A stretch of 64,000 nucleotides of DNA from Botryosphaeria dothidea (lineage: Eukaryota; Ascomycota; Dothideomycetes; Botryosphaeriales; Botryosphaeriaceae), in the NCBI GenBank assembly GCA_011503125.2, contig WWBZ02000016.1, positions 496,001 to 560,000 on the forward strand, read 5' to 3'. Under the pieces are notes generated by a model, which searched no databases, had not been told where the DNA came from, and saw only the letters and a program-made list of their open reading frames with translations. Every line of letters begins with the position of its first letter. Position 1 is the first letter of the stretch. This document shows positions 9,991 through 22,364 of this stretch, piece by piece. A program made the translations under genes and the position numbers.

Positions 9991-12900
9991 ATTTTCCCTC
10001 TCCTTATGCCCCCTCCCTCCCCCTCTCTTTTTGCTATTAAAGATACCCGGAGTTAATGAAGTCTTCAACTGAACCTCGGCAATGGAGATGTTGCAGAATT
10101 GGAGGTTCTGTGATTGGCGAATATAATGTACTCTGAAGGATCTACGTGCCTTCGGGCCATTCATGTTTTTTTTGTAAGCATAGTCAAAAGACAGATAGTA
10201 AGGCATGCCCTCAATCACAGAGAGACTTTAATGTTGAACGAAACAATAGGATATTAGCATATGAGGAGAACACTGAAGACACAAGTGTTGTGAATTTTTG
10301 CATACTATTTTTCTACAAGCCGAGATGCGAAGCTAAAAGCGAGCGATGCAGCAGCAGGTAAGCACAGCTGGGAATCTCCTCTCCAATACACGGTCAGAAT
10401 TAAGGACTGAGGCGTTTCTACAAGGGCTTATTCAACAGCCCTTTTTGGAGCACCTCATTACTACCATTCATGACCGTATGTGTGCAAATGGAAGCTCGAG
10501 GATGCGTTAACTAGCAGGTAATACCTTGCTCTGTCACTGAACAAACCACTTCAACCAGAATCCTGTGCATGCATCCTCACATCGCCAATTCCATGCGAAG
10601 TAAGCCCTTAACTTCAAGAGCAGAGACGTGGCCAACGGTGAAGCCAGGCCATGAAGGCGAAGAACTCGCAAGCATGCGTTGCAGAAGTCCAGAAAGCTCA
10701 CAAAGGATTGGGACAGTCTCTCTCAGAACTGGAATCAGGAGGACAGAGACCATTGACCGCTCACAGCAAAGCACTCCTCACGACTCACCTTGAACACAGC
10801 CCTCCACTGAGGACACCCACCCTCTTGCCGGACTCCGAATCTCCTTTCCCAACTCGCCTCCTCTCCTTTCTTTGCCACCTAGCCCTCCCTCCGTGGATCT
10901 CGCGCCCCACAAGCCGCACGACCGCCGCCACCGCGGCGGAGCGAACCAGCCCAACACTAAAACGTTCGGTGAAGCCTGAGGTCAAGGACAGCCAGCAAAC
11001 ACTTTCCCTTCCGACAAAGAAGTTGGCGGTCAGCGCTCAGGAGGCTCTGCGGAGAAAGCGCGCCCCACCCGGGCACGCTCGTCCTCTCTCTCTGTCTCTC
11101 CACCGCCTTCACCTCGCTCTTCTCTCGCCGAAAGGGCCTCGACCACGCGCATCTCCACCGCATCAACGCCGCTCAGGCACACACCCGTGCACCGCGTGCG
11201 TGCGTCTCCCAGCCCAGCCTCGCGGTCACCGACAACGCCGCTCATGACGTGAGCATCTGCGCCAATCCGCACGTCGTATCAGTCAGCCCCACGGCGTGTG
11301 TGCGCTCGTGCGGCTCGTCCGCGCTCGTGCGGCCTCTGCGCTTTCCTGCACAGGGACACGGTTCGCCAGGCCGTCCGCAGCGGGAGGGACAAGCATTTTC
11401 GCCTTCCTAACGCGCGGTGCGAAAAGGGGTGCCTGAGTTGCACCCAACGCGATGTGGGGAAGAGAGACAGACAGACCGACGATAAGGGGGGAACGGAGCG
11501 CAGGAGAGAACGTGTGTGGTTGATGGGTCCGCCGAGACGATGTGGGGGAAAAAAAAGGTAAGAAGAAAGAAGGTGAGCGAGGAAACAGTTTCTGGAAGGC
11601 GAATGCGCCCGTCGTGGGGAATATGGGTTGCGAGGGGGCAATTGTGTTGCGTGCCTGGTACCTGACAGGAAGCATTAGGCACGGGACAGCTTGTGATGGT
11701 GTTGAGGCCGACCAAGAGGGCTGAGTCGTCGAGTCGTCTGTCGGCAGCTTTCTTCCGCGAGAGCTTCGGCGGCGGGGAAAGCGCGGAACGGGGCGTAAGT
11801 CTCTTTCAGGGACGGAGGAGCTCAGAGAAGATGGAGAAAACCCCCCGTTCGTTCGAAAGTGGGGTGTGGGTTCTCTCACTCCCACGCTCCCTCAACTCCG
11901 GTCCCCGACGTCGCACAGAATAGGTGGATGATGCATCTTCCGCCATTGTTGCGGAAAGCAGCGCCATTGGTCGCACGCACCCGGCCAGCCAATATGGACA
12001 GATTGAGCCGCAGCAAGGCGAACGAACAGGGCCCGCGAGATCTCATCAGCCGCAAGAAATCTCATCGATCAATCGTCTAATTGGCCGGGTCACGACGAAT
12101 GGCAGGACCTCGCGTGCCCAGCGTCTTTTTTGCGCTCCGAGGACCTCTCAAGTAATGCCAATGCTCCTCCGCCAACCCAGCGCTGCTCCGGAGAAGCCAA
12201 TTGTGGGGTTCTGGTTGGAGGATGGGAATTGCGAGCTGCAGTCACCAGCACATCCCCATGAAGAAAGAGGCTGTCGACGTGTTGGCGCGCGGGTGGTTGG
12301 TGCAAGGTCATCCGGTCCCCACGCACCCGCACACAGCCCTCCCCCCCATACGCGTCCCCATTGTCCGCCATGCAGGGCGAACGCGGGTCCGTTTGCCTTG
12401 GCTTGCGTGCTGCTGCGGCGTACCGACGCATCTGCGCACGCGTGTGTGGGCGTGCATTGGGCGTATTCGGTCCTGGCGTGCTTCGTCAGAATATTTCTCC
12501 ACCATGACGTGACGACGTGCGCTCCCCGGCCGGCGAGGCGAGCATTATTGTTGCGGCATTGGGGGCCAGAAACGGGCCAAACCCGTGCGGGCGTGACAGA
12601 ATGATGCGCGCGGATTTGCGCCAGACGAGCAGCGGCGAACGCGCAGGGCACTGCGCTTTGGACGCCTTTCCCCCCGTCGTCATATGGCTCTGCGGCATGA
12701 GCGCGGATGCGGCCGACGGGACTGGTTGGGGGAACATGCATGCTGCCATGTCCCACGGGGACAACCGGAGTGCACTGGAGAAAAGACGCGGGCAAACGGA
12801 CAGGCAGCAGCAGCAGCATCGGCATCGGCAGGGCGGGCAGTCCCCGGTGGGCGAGGGTGGGTGTGGGCGCTTCCAGAACGGCCATGATACGCCGTGATGT

Positions 12901-15069
12901 GCGCTGGGCCACCTGCCGATGATGATGATGATGAACGCCGTGCAGGGAAAAAGGGAGAGGCTGGCCGTGGGATTCACCTCGCACATCTCACAAGGAGGAT
13001 TCGCAGAGGTGAGGCAGGCCTCAGACGAGACGGTCACACAACGACACACTCCTTCCGCGTCTTGATGTGCGGTTGCCCCGGCAGCTTGGCGTTTGGAGCA
13101 TCGAAGAGTTTCTGAAATGCTGAAACCGTCCAGTCTCGCCAGCCGGCTGCCCTCTCCGGCAGAAAGATGATCAGGTTCGACGCTATTGATTCAGAAGTAA
13201 AGACGAAAAGCCAATTTCAATTCTGCTATAGCTAGGTGCCTTTGCCTAAGAGTGCCTATCGTCGGACTTCCCGACCGCCGCTTGCAGCAGCTAAGGCATC
13301 AAGGCAACCCTCGTCCTCAACAAGCCCAATTATTGCCTCCCTTGTTTCATCATCACTTCCCGCCGACTACGAACCACCCTAGTGCCGTATCACCACCTCA
13401 ACCGTGAGCCACAGTCAGCTGGGAAATGGCCGGCCGGCCGGGAGGCATGCAGCCACCGATGAGTATTGTAGACCATTGTCTCATTCCCGCACGCGAGATC
13501 GCAGCAGCGGGAAGGGGAACAGCGGAACGAAGCCCGTCCGCAATCGATGATGGGAGCCGAACCCGATGCGCGCGATTGCACAGAGAGATATTCTGATTCC
13601 CGCCCATAACGCGCGGTTCCTTCCTTTCCTAATCGCCCCAATTGACAGAGATTCCGTGATGTGATTCTTTTTTGCTTTTTGCCTCCCGCAGCCAGCCAGC
13701 CCAATCTTCTTTCTAATCGTGCCTTCTCGCAGCAAGAAGCCAATCGCCTTTTGCTCTTTGATGCTTCGCGACGTGGGAAAAAAGCCATGACCGCAAGCGC
13801 ACAAGGGCGCCCCACGGGGCTGACTCGTTCCCAGCGCAACCCGTCGCCCGCACCCCCCAATCTCGTGTGTCGCATCGTCGCAAGGAACACGACGGGGAAA
13901 TTCTTTTGCGAGAGGCCGCCACCCCCGGCGGCAAGGAGGCTAACCCGCTGGGGTATCTCCGAGACCAACACAACACAAACGAAACCTGTTTTTTCGTGCA
14001 CTTCCTGATCGGGGAATTGCCCACAGTATCAGCAATTTACTGATGAGCTGATTTTGAAAGTTTGGCGAGAGGAATTGTCGGGTCCGTCAATTTGCGTTGC
14101 CGCGCCGTCTGGTTCACCAAGTGGGAAACTGTGAAAAAAAAAAAAAACAAGTCGTGCAATCCTGGAACCGGCATTTCCTTAGTTGACTTTCCCGTCGCGC
14201 AACATGGTCCGTCCACACAAACAAACACACAGCAAAGCTAAGTTGCGCAACGTAGACCAATGCGCCGCGCCGCCGCTGTTACTCTGTTCTTTCCCTTGCT
14301 CCTAGTAATAGGCGTGGTGGACCTTGGGTGCGATTTCTTGGTTCGCGAGGCGTCAGCTGAGTGGAAAGCGTGTGCTCAGCTCGCCTCTTGTCCTTGCTTG
14401 TGAGAGGCGTGTGTGGTGGTTGGTGCGCGCCGCTATCATCAGCCGAGCGCGATAGTAGCGTTCTCGTATAATCCCCCATGGGTCGGCGAAATTGCGACCT
14501 GCGTGCGCCCCCATCGTAAACAGGTCTAGAGTTCTTCCTAAGACAATGCGACCGACGAAAACAAGGCGTCTTCTCCGACAAGTGTTCTTGCGCGGTGAGG
14601 TGTCTTCGCTAACGGCGTGGGCTCAAGACGGTGTAGTCAGGGGAAATTCGTCTATGGTGGGGACCCGCTTGGCCTTTGCGTTGATGGACCGTGTCGTGCG
14701 AAAGAGGGTGGGTGAGAGGCTTTGGCCAGGCCCTCGTGATGTCGGAAGCCATGACAAGGTTTGCCTTGGCTAGTCAGTCGGCTAATGTTGGTCTCAGCTG
14801 CGGCAAGTGCGCCGAAGGCGTGCGAAGGAAGGACTCGAGGACCTGTGGCATAGGTAGCAGTAAAGTAGAGCCAGGTAGTAAAAACACAACAGCAAGAGAA
14901 CACAATATAGAACTGAATTACCTCAGATTTGATATTAGGTCTATGGGGTCTCTATACTAGCGAGGCATAAAAGGAAAAGGAAATTCTTAATCAACCACAT
15001 AACTCGTCCAAACTCCTGCGTCCTTCTTCAATCTATGGACAGAAGGACCGGAAGGCAGAGAGAAGACAT
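9991..15069. other. Gene-free GC-rich tract of about 5 kb
   Basis: No gene could be supported. Long frames exist on both strands (for example 10651-11247 plus, 12148-12984 minus, 11283-11885 minus), but they overlap each other, lack recognisable motifs and have the Arg/Pro/Ala/His-rich composition expected of chance frames in GC-rich DNA. The right end contains the 3' untranslated region of the proton ATPase gene. An unannotated non-coding RNA is possible but cannot be seen from sequence. Confidence 0.5.
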
Positions 15070-18000
15070 CTAGTCCTCCTCCTCCTCAGCCTGCTTGGTG
15101 ACGATGGTGTACCTGCCACGTCCATCAGGATCGACCTCGTGCTCGAGAGCGAGCTTGGAGAGGCGGCTGATGATGTTCTCAATGCGCTCGTCCTTGTAGC
15201 CACGGTTCTTGCGGCCGAGGTCAGCAAGGCCAGGGATGCGGTTGAGAATGAAGTAGACGATGGCAATGATGATGGTAACACCGATGGAGTAGCACCAGAC
15301 AACGACAACGGTGACGACGTCGGTCCAGCCATCCCTGCGCTCCTGGAACTTAGAGGGAGGGGAGGTAGGCTGAGGGTCACCAGAGAGCCAGCCGAAGATA
15401 CAGAAGATGGTCGCGAGGGCATCAACACCAAGAATGGCGAAGACGAGCTGCCACGAAGGCCAGGTCTTACCGCCACGGGTGACAAAGATGAGCCAGTTCT
15501 CAGTGAGCGAGACCTCGAGGAAGAGAATCTCCTGGACGGAGCCGAAGTTCTGGACAAGACCACCAGTGCGGAGGAAGAGAGCACCACGGACGATCCAGGT
15601 ACCAGCAGCAAGTAAGATACCGAGGACGACGGAGATGATCCAGATCTTGGGCAGCTGCCACTCGACAGGGCGCTCGTCAGAGTAGGCGTTGTCGTAGGCG
15701 ACGGCGACGGTGGCCAAATCGGCGAAGAGGGCGATGAAGACGATGAGCTCAGAGCGGATGGTCTCGTTGATGATGATCATCGAGGAGACGAGGTAGATCT
15801 CAAGATGCAAGCAAAGAGCGATACGGTACTGGATGTAGGCCTTCATACGGTTGAAGATCTGGCGGGCAGTCTTGATAGCAAGGACAATGGTGGAAAGACC
15901 GGGAGCAAGGAAGACGATATCAGCAGCAGCCTGGGCAGCCTCAGTGGAACCCTCGACGGCAATACCGCAGTCAGCCTTCTTGAGCGAGGGAGCGTCGTTG
16001 ACACCGTCACCAGTCATGGCAGTCAAGTGACCACGCTGCTGGAGCATCTCGACGACCTGGTACTTGTGCTCGGGGAAGACCTCAGCGAAACCGTCGGCGC
16101 GCTCGACGAGGTCGTAGGCAGTGGTGCCGGTCAGACCGCCGTGGATGAGCTTCTCAGAGTTGTAGACCTTAGTACCAAGAGCAAGCATCTTGCAAGTCTC
16201 CTTAGCGATGGCAATAGCGTCACCAGTAAGCATCTTGACGGGGACACCAAGGTTCTGGGCCTCGAGGATGGTCTGGGCAGTGTCCTCACGGGGAGGGTCG
16301 AACATGGAGAGGAGACCGAGAAGAATCCAGTCACCGTCGTTCTTCTGGTAGGCGACACCGAGCGAACGGAAACCACGGCGAGCGAACTCGGTAGCCTTGT
16401 CGCGGTACAGGTCGGCGACCTCCTTGGAGCAGTTGGCGAGGTTGACGATGGCCTTGGGAGCACCCTTGGCGCAGATGTACTTGTCGCCGTTGAGCCAGCA
16501 GACAGTGGTGATACGCTTGGAAACGGGGTCGAAGGGAGTGAACTTCTCAGTCCTCCAGGGCTGCTGGAGAATCTCACGAGCCTTGGGATAGCGCTTGAGA
16601 GAGAGAATGGTAACCTTGTCGATGGGGTCGAGCGACTTGATGTTGTGGGAAGAAGCGAGAGCGGCGCAGGCCATCATCCAGTTGACATCCTGGCCCTCAG
16701 CGACGTAAGGCTCACGGAGAGAGAGCTGGTTGGCAGTGAGCGTACCAGTCTTGTCAGAGCAGAGGACGTCGACACCAGCAAGGGACTCAATGGCAGTGAG
16801 CTTCTGAACGATAGCCTTCTGCTCAGCGAGGTAGGCGGCACCGACGGCGAGGGTGGTGGTGGTAACGACGGGAAGACCGACGGGGACACCGACGATGAAC
16901 AGAATCAGGGCGTAGTGAAGCAGGTTGTTGGAGCTGTCCTCGGGGGTGGCAATCTTGAGCGAGCGGAAGAAACCACCGATCCAAGCAGCGAGAATGAAGA
17001 AGACGACGAGAACCAGCAGCGCAGTTCCAATGGAGTCCATGATGGCCTTGAAGTGACCCTGGTCCTTAGCACCAGAAACGAGAGCAGCGGTGCGACCGAC
17101 GAAAGACTGCTTGGCCGAGGTGAGAGCGACACCGTAAGCCTTGCCGCGCTTGCAGCCAGTAGTGTAGTAGCAGACGTCGCCCATGAACTTGTCGACGGCG
17201 AGAGATTCACCAGTGATGGCAGACTGATCGCAAGCAACGAGGGGCTGACCGAACTTGTGGTCCTTGTCCGCCTCGTCCTCGTCCTTTTCCTCCTCCTCAG
17301 GATCATCCTCCTTGAACTTGTCGGAGTCGCGGAGCTCCTTGTAGCGCTCGAAGTCCTGGGGGCTGGTGTAGTCGCAGATCAGGCGGAGGTCGGCAGGGAC
17401 GGTCTGACCCTCCTCGAGGACGACGATCTCGCCGGGGACGATCTCGCGGGCGAGGATGTTCTGCTCACGGCCGTCGCGAACGACGTTGGCGCGCATGGCA
17501 ATATCACCCTTGAGCGAAGCGACGACATCGGCAGCCTGCTTCTCCTGGTACCAACCGACGATAGCGTTGAGGACGAGAATACCAATGATGACACCGAAAT
17601 CGATCCAGTTACGGAGACCAGCCGCAAGCAGGACAGCCACCTCCATAGCTGCAGTGGTTGTTAGCGATCACGTGATCGGCAAATGGTACATGCAGAGGGT
17701 ACTTACTGTAGAGGACGGGGCCCTGGAAGAAACCAAGGAACTTGAGGAACAGGTTCTCCTTCTCGGTCACGATCTCGTTCCAGCCAAACTTCTTGCGGCG
17801 GGACTGGACGTCGTTCTCGGTGATACCGGTCTGGATGTCGGTCTCGAGCCAGGCAGGAGGGACGACGGCGTCGGTGACAGGGCCCTCAGACTTCTTCCAT
17901 GGCGCATACCACGGGGCCTTCTTGCCCTCGGAATGCTCGGCCTCGCCCTCCTCGTGGGCGGCCTTTGGGTCGCGGTAGGTGGTGATGAACTTCTGGAGAG

Positions 18001-18091
18001 CGGCATACTCGTCCAGACCCTCGTACTCGTCGTGGTTGTTGCGCAGCGACTCGTCGCTGGCATTGCCCTTCTCAAGATCCTTCTTGCCCAT
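15070..18091 (-). CDS. Plasma-membrane H+-ATPase, Pma2-type (P-type, IIIA)
   Basis: Exon 1 (18091-17707) and exon 2 (17648-15070) join across a 58-base intron (GTAAGT to TGCAG) to give 987 residues, close to the size of fungal proton pumps. It has the actuator motif ACDQSAITGESLAVDKF, phosphorylation motif LCSDKTGTLTANQ with the acceptor Asp near residue 427, KGAPKAIV in the nucleotide domain, VKMLTGDAIAIAKET, and MTGDGVNDAPSLKKAD, plus about ten membrane segments. It pumps protons out of the cell using ATP and sets the membrane potential used by symporters. The sequence around the first helices (YTMEVAVLLAAGLRNWIDFG, WYQEKQAADVVASLKGDIAM) and an acidic insert just before TGES fit the second fungal clade rather than the essential Pma1 clade, so I give no symbol. 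The C-terminus ends in IVTKQAEEEED and may be the autoinhibitory tail. Confidence 0.96.
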
Positions 18092-21000
18092 GGTGGCGGT
18101 GGTGAGCGCGGCGGCTCGGGTGCAATTGGCTCAGTGGGTGGTGGTGTGGAGGGCCAGGTCGGCGAGGCAATGAAGGTAAAGAAGTTAATGGAGAGGTTGG
18201 GGATTTCCCGTCGCTGCGGAGGGTTGCGGTCGGCGAGCCGGGCGCAGCACACACTTGTCGCTCGATCAGGACACGAGGGGACGAACAAGAGTAGAGAGCA
18301 GAGCCATTGGGGTGCGGGAGACTTTTTATGGATGGTCGGGCAGGCCTTCGCTCGCTGGCTCGCTCGGTGCGTGCCAGGGGCCCGTGGACGGTGCGCTAGT
18401 GCGCTACCGCGGCCAGGGCCCTTCTCCGGCCGAGCGAGCCAGTGACGAAAGAACCGATTCTTCTTAGGTGGTGCGTGCCGTGCGTTCCGCCTCAGTCTTC
18501 GGCCGCCAGAGCAGGGCGCTGGGCCGGGAGTCAGCCGCGCGATTTTTCGCGCGCCTCTGAGACTCATCTCCGAAGCGTACCCCACGGTCTAAGCAGTTAC
18601 GTCAACCCGATAAGCGACAAGCAGCGACTCGGCGCGCGACAAAAGCGGTCGAGCAGACTGGGCCTCATGCAGCCCCCAGCCGCCGTGTGGTTTCGCCATC
18701 CTACGCCGCGCTGGAGCTTAGCCGGCGAGTGCGACAGAGGCCGCCGCAAAAACTCTGATCGGGCGGCCTTGGGGCTCTGCCGCCGTCTGGCGGGCTCTCC
18801 CGCGCTCGTCGCTGTCTCGCCCGGCCTGGAGCAGCGCGCTCCATTCCTCGCGCTGCGGCTCCCCCAGGCCGCCCGTGGATGAGCGACTGCGTGCAGGCGG
18901 CACGCACTGACAAGCAATGCTTGGCCGCGGTAGCGTGCCGAGCACTGCTACCGTGCATTTCGCACTTATTCCCAGCTGCGCACTTAACCCAAACTGCGCT
19001 GGTGGGCGCCTGAACGCACCAGCATGCGCGATTTGACGTCGTGGGGTCCTGGACCTGGAGGAATCGTCGCCTTTCCTTGAGCAGCAAGCCCGCGGCCGAG
19101 ATCAGCGCGAGAGCGACAGCGCCGCCGCTTGCCGCGCGCACATCTTTTCCGCCGCCGCCACCATCTGCTACACGACCTCGCCCAGGATCGCGGGGCGCGC
19201 GACGTGCCAATCCCCCCCGGTGTCGTGGCCAAGACGTGCCCAGCGACGCCTTCCTGACCAGTTTTTCTTCTCCACGTCCCAGCCGCCGTGTCACAGCGAT
19301 GGACGGCCGCCATCTGGATCTGCAGGGTACTGGGGCCAGTATTGCCCAGCGGTGGACCGCCTGGAGATGAAAATAGTGGAGCTCTAGGCGTTTAGAGCCT
19401 CGCGGCACTTGCCCCAAAACCGCAGCCCAGTGCTCGCCGCTCCCGCTCCGTGCGGGCGGGCGAGCAGCAAAAATCATCTCTGCCATGCTAGTGCGGGATG
19501 CTGCACAACTGCTTTTTTGCGCTGCTCACCAGGACGCCCGCCTTGCATGCACCCCCCCAATGCGGCACATGTGCACCCTCCGCCGCCCTACCCGGCGCGG
19601 CACCTGCATAAAATGCCTCGCACAGGGCCGCTCTCCCGCTGCCCTCTGACGTTGGACTGGCGGTGACTGTGATAGAGACGATAGGGAGGACACAGGGCCT
19701 CGCGCGCGCTCTGTGCGAGGTGGTGCCTCCGCCGTGCTCCTTCGTGGAGGTCCAGCATCAACCGACCGCTCCTCCTCGCCAGCGTCCACCGCGCTGCTAG
19801 CTGGTGGGGAAGGCAGGCCCTCCCGGGTAAGGGAGCTGCGAGTGCGGAGCCCACCCAGCCAGTGACAGGCGGGACCGTGCCTTCCATGAATGTTCGATGC
19901 ATGCAGCGCCGCGGATCACCAACGGCCAACTCGGGCATTGGTCTGCCGCTAGCGGGCTCGGACCTGGGGCCCATGGGCCGCCCTCGCGCCCCGGCATCCA
20001 TATCGCGGCGGGCCGTTGCCCTCTGTTGACAACAACATTGCTGTCTGTTCTTTGCCTGCCTGCTGGCAGCTTTTCGGTGAGCTCGGCCGACCGATTCTTG
20101 AACGCGTGCGCGCACGGCTTCAGAGGCCGCTCGTATGCACCGCACCCGTGCCACGCGACGCAGAGCCGGCCGACCGCCTGCCTGGCTCCCTCCGCGCAGT
20201 TTTGCCGCGGCGCTGGGAGAGAGCACGCTATGGACGCTCTGCTGGACCGGTCACGGCGGCGGCCTCGCAGCCTGCGTCCGCCCATCTTCCCCGTCCTGTC
20301 TGCCGCTCGATTGATTGCTGCTACGCTTCCTGCGACACTTTCTACCGGTCAATAGAGCGATCATCCTCGTCGCTGAAAATTCGCACGCCGTCGGGATCTA
20401 GACCGGCGCCGGTGCGACGCATCGCACTTTGCGCAAAACACGCTGTCGTTGCCGGGGCCAATTTAAACGTTCGTTAGAACGGTTTCTATTGTGTTTCGGC
20501 AGTCACCCCAGCGGCGAGGGCGCCCGCGTCCCGCGACGGAATTACAGTTTTCCCAGCCCCCCAAAAGCGATGCTCGTCTCTCGTGGCAGACGCCGCACGA
20601 GTCGGGCCTTCTTTCCAGAGATGGCAGTCTGGCGCGCGGTGAGGCGGGCGGACAAACGAGCGCGCGCTCGGCCTGGCAGACCGCAAACGGTGCTGTCGAT
20701 GCCCTTGCCATGGCCAGGGAGCTCATTTCCCGCCGTCAGCGCTGGCGACTCGCGCGGAGGACCGCCGTCCCTCAAGCCGTCATAAGGTCTCGTCGTATCT
20801 AATCTCGCGCCGCTCCTCCAGCTCATTTTGATTGCCTCCGCGTTTCCAACACGCTTCCCCGGACTGCTGTGGCACGTCTGCCGCTCCTGAATGCTCGCTG
20901 CCGCCGTCACGTGCTCCGCCGGCGATAAGGTCCTTCCTGGCAAGCCGCACCCGCAATCACCTCCTGATTCTAGCTGCATCCGGGTAGCGGGCCCTCTTTT

Positions 21001-21278
21001 CTTGCATCATGTCTTTCGACAACACCATGATGGACAACTCTCGCAGTATCCGCAGTTACTCAAGTAAAACTAATCACCGAGCAATGATGACTTAACAGCG
21101 ACGACGCTGTGGAGCTGGTGGTCTGTATATAGGCAGGAATAGGGGTCTCTCTCTCGTGGTGCTTCTGAGAGTTTCCATCAGTCTTGCCGAAATCTGAGCA
21201 TTTTCTTGTCCCCTGTCGAAAATCCCCTTCGCCACCGATAGCCGCCGCTCGCGTCCCAGCCACGTACGTACCATCGCC
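18092..21278. promoter_or_regulatory. Long divergent intergenic region between the H+-ATPase and Gre2-like genes
   Basis: About 3.2 kb of GC-rich sequence separates two divergently transcribed genes. Near the ATPase side the minus strand has a TATA-like CATAAAAAGT at about 18321-18330, roughly 230 bases before its ATG. Long leaders and large promoters are usual for highly expressed proton-pump genes. Open frames inside (for example 18701-19486 minus, 19588-20226 minus, 20016-20477 plus) overlap on both strands and carry no recognisable content. I see no supported gene. Confidence 0.45.
21126..21131 (+). promoter_or_regulatory. TATA box of the Gre2-like reductase gene
   Basis: GTATATAGG lies about 150 bases before the ATG at 21279 and is followed by a CT-rich stretch (GGGGTCTCTCTCTCG), a common arrangement at fungal transcription starts. 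Confidence 0.5.
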
Positions 21279-22364
21279 ATGGAAGCAGCCAAGCAAGCCG
21301 TCAACGAGGTGGCCAACGCAGTGAAGCCTGGTCACAAGCAGACGATCCTCGTCACAGGCGGCTCCGGTTTCGTCGCAGCCCACGTGTTGAACTCTTTCCT
21401 CGAGAAGGGCTACAACGTTCGGACTACAGTCCGCTCTGAGGCCACCGCCGAGAAGGTCCGCAAGACGCACAAGAAGTACACCGAATCGGGCCAATTGTCG
21501 TTCGCCATTGTCAAGGATGTTGCGGCACCCAACGCGTTCGATGAGGCTGTCAAGGGCGTTGATGGAGTTGTGCACACCGCATCGCCGTTTCAGCTGGCCG
21601 TGGAGGACAACGTTAGGGATCTGCTGGATCCTGCGATTAAGGGCACCACCGAGATCCTAGAGGCCATCTACAAGTTTAACCCCAGCGTCAAGCGCGTCGT
21701 GATCACGTCCTCCTTTGCGGCGATGTTCGATCCCATGCAGGGCCTGCGCGTGGGTCACGCGTACAGCGAGGCCGATTGGAACCCGATCACCTACGATGTG
21801 GCCGCCAAGACTGACAACGGCGCCATTGCGTACCTCGCCTCCAAGACCCTGGCGGAGCAGGCTGCCTGGAAGTTTATCGAGGACAAGAAGCCCAACTTCA
21901 CCGTCACGACCATCTGCCCGCCGATGATCTACGGCCCGAACGCGCATTATGTCGAGGATCTGGCCAAGCTCAACACCTCCTCGGCAGAGATCTGGGGCTT
22001 CATCAAGGGCGGCAGGACGGAGGTCGGAGATGCCGCCTTCCCCGCGTTTACTGATGTGCGCGACGTCGCGGAAGCGCATCTGCTGGCGTACGAGAAGGAG
22101 AACGCTGCGGGTCAGCGTTACTTCATCACCTCGGGCAACTACAGTAATCAGCAGGTCTGCGATATCATTCGCAAGCACTTCCCCGAGCTGAGGGATCGTG
22201 TGCCGGAGGGCGAGCCTGGCAAGCCTCTTGGCGAGATGTACACGACCAATACCAGCAAGGCGCAGCGCGAGCTTGGGCTTAGATTCAACAGCCTGGAGAA
22301 CACTATCGTTGATACGGTCAAGAACCTGTTGGAGCTTGAGAAGTCGGTCGCCAAGGCGAACTAA
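21279..22364 (+). CDS. NADPH-dependent ketone/aldehyde reductase, Gre2-like (extended SDR)
   Basis: A single-exon gene of 361 residues. The Rossmann motif TGGSGFVAAH (residues 26-35), RTTVRS shortly after the second strand (an Arg that favours NADPH), DGVVHTASPF, VVITSSFAAM with the catalytic Ser, and YLASKTLAE with the Tyr-x-x-x-Lys pair are those of dihydroflavonol-reductase-like extended SDRs, to which yeast Gre2 methylglyoxal/isovaleraldehyde reductase belongs. CPPMIYGPNAHY and FTDVRDVAEAHLLAYE are also typical. The likely role is cytosolic reduction of reactive or branched carbonyls, often stress-induced; the substrate cannot be read from sequence. The 20-residue N-terminal extension is common in filamentous fungi. 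Kozak context CGCCATGGA supports this start. Confidence 0.93.
   Translation: MEAAKQAVNEVANAVKPGHKQTILVTGGSGFVAAHVLNSFLEKGYNVRTTVRSEATAEKVRKTHKKYTESGQLSFAIVKDVAAPNAFDEAVKGVDGVVHTASPFQLAVEDNVRDLLDPAIKGTTEILEAIYKFNPSVKRVVITSSFAAMFDPMQGLRVGHAYSEADWNPITYDVAAKTDNGAIAYLASKTLAEQAAWKFIEDKKPNFTVTTICPPMIYGPNAHYVEDLAKLNTSSAEIWGFIKGGRTEVGDAAFPAFTDVRDVAEAHLLAYEKENAAGQRYFITSGNYSNQQVCDIIRKHFPELRDRVPEGEPGKPLGEMYTTNTSKAQRELGLRFNSLENTIVDTVKNLLELEKSVAKAN

Noticed and set aside
10651..11247. 198-residue frame on the plus strand
   Set aside because: Composition is random-like (Arg, Pro, Ser, His rich), it overlaps frames on the other strand, and no motif is visible.
12148..12984. 278-residue frame on the minus strand with a run of His
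   Set aside because: The His run comes from an ATG/CAT-type simple repeat (GATGATGATGATG near 12930); nothing else supports coding.
15805..17664. A 619-residue open frame on the plus strand
   Set aside because: It is the exact antisense of the proton ATPase coding exon; its Glu/Asp/Leu/Val-rich composition is a mirror of the strong codon bias of that gene.
18701..20285. Several 150-260 residue frames between the ATPase and reductase genes
   Set aside because: Overlapping frames on both strands in GC-rich DNA without motifs, introns or sensible starts.
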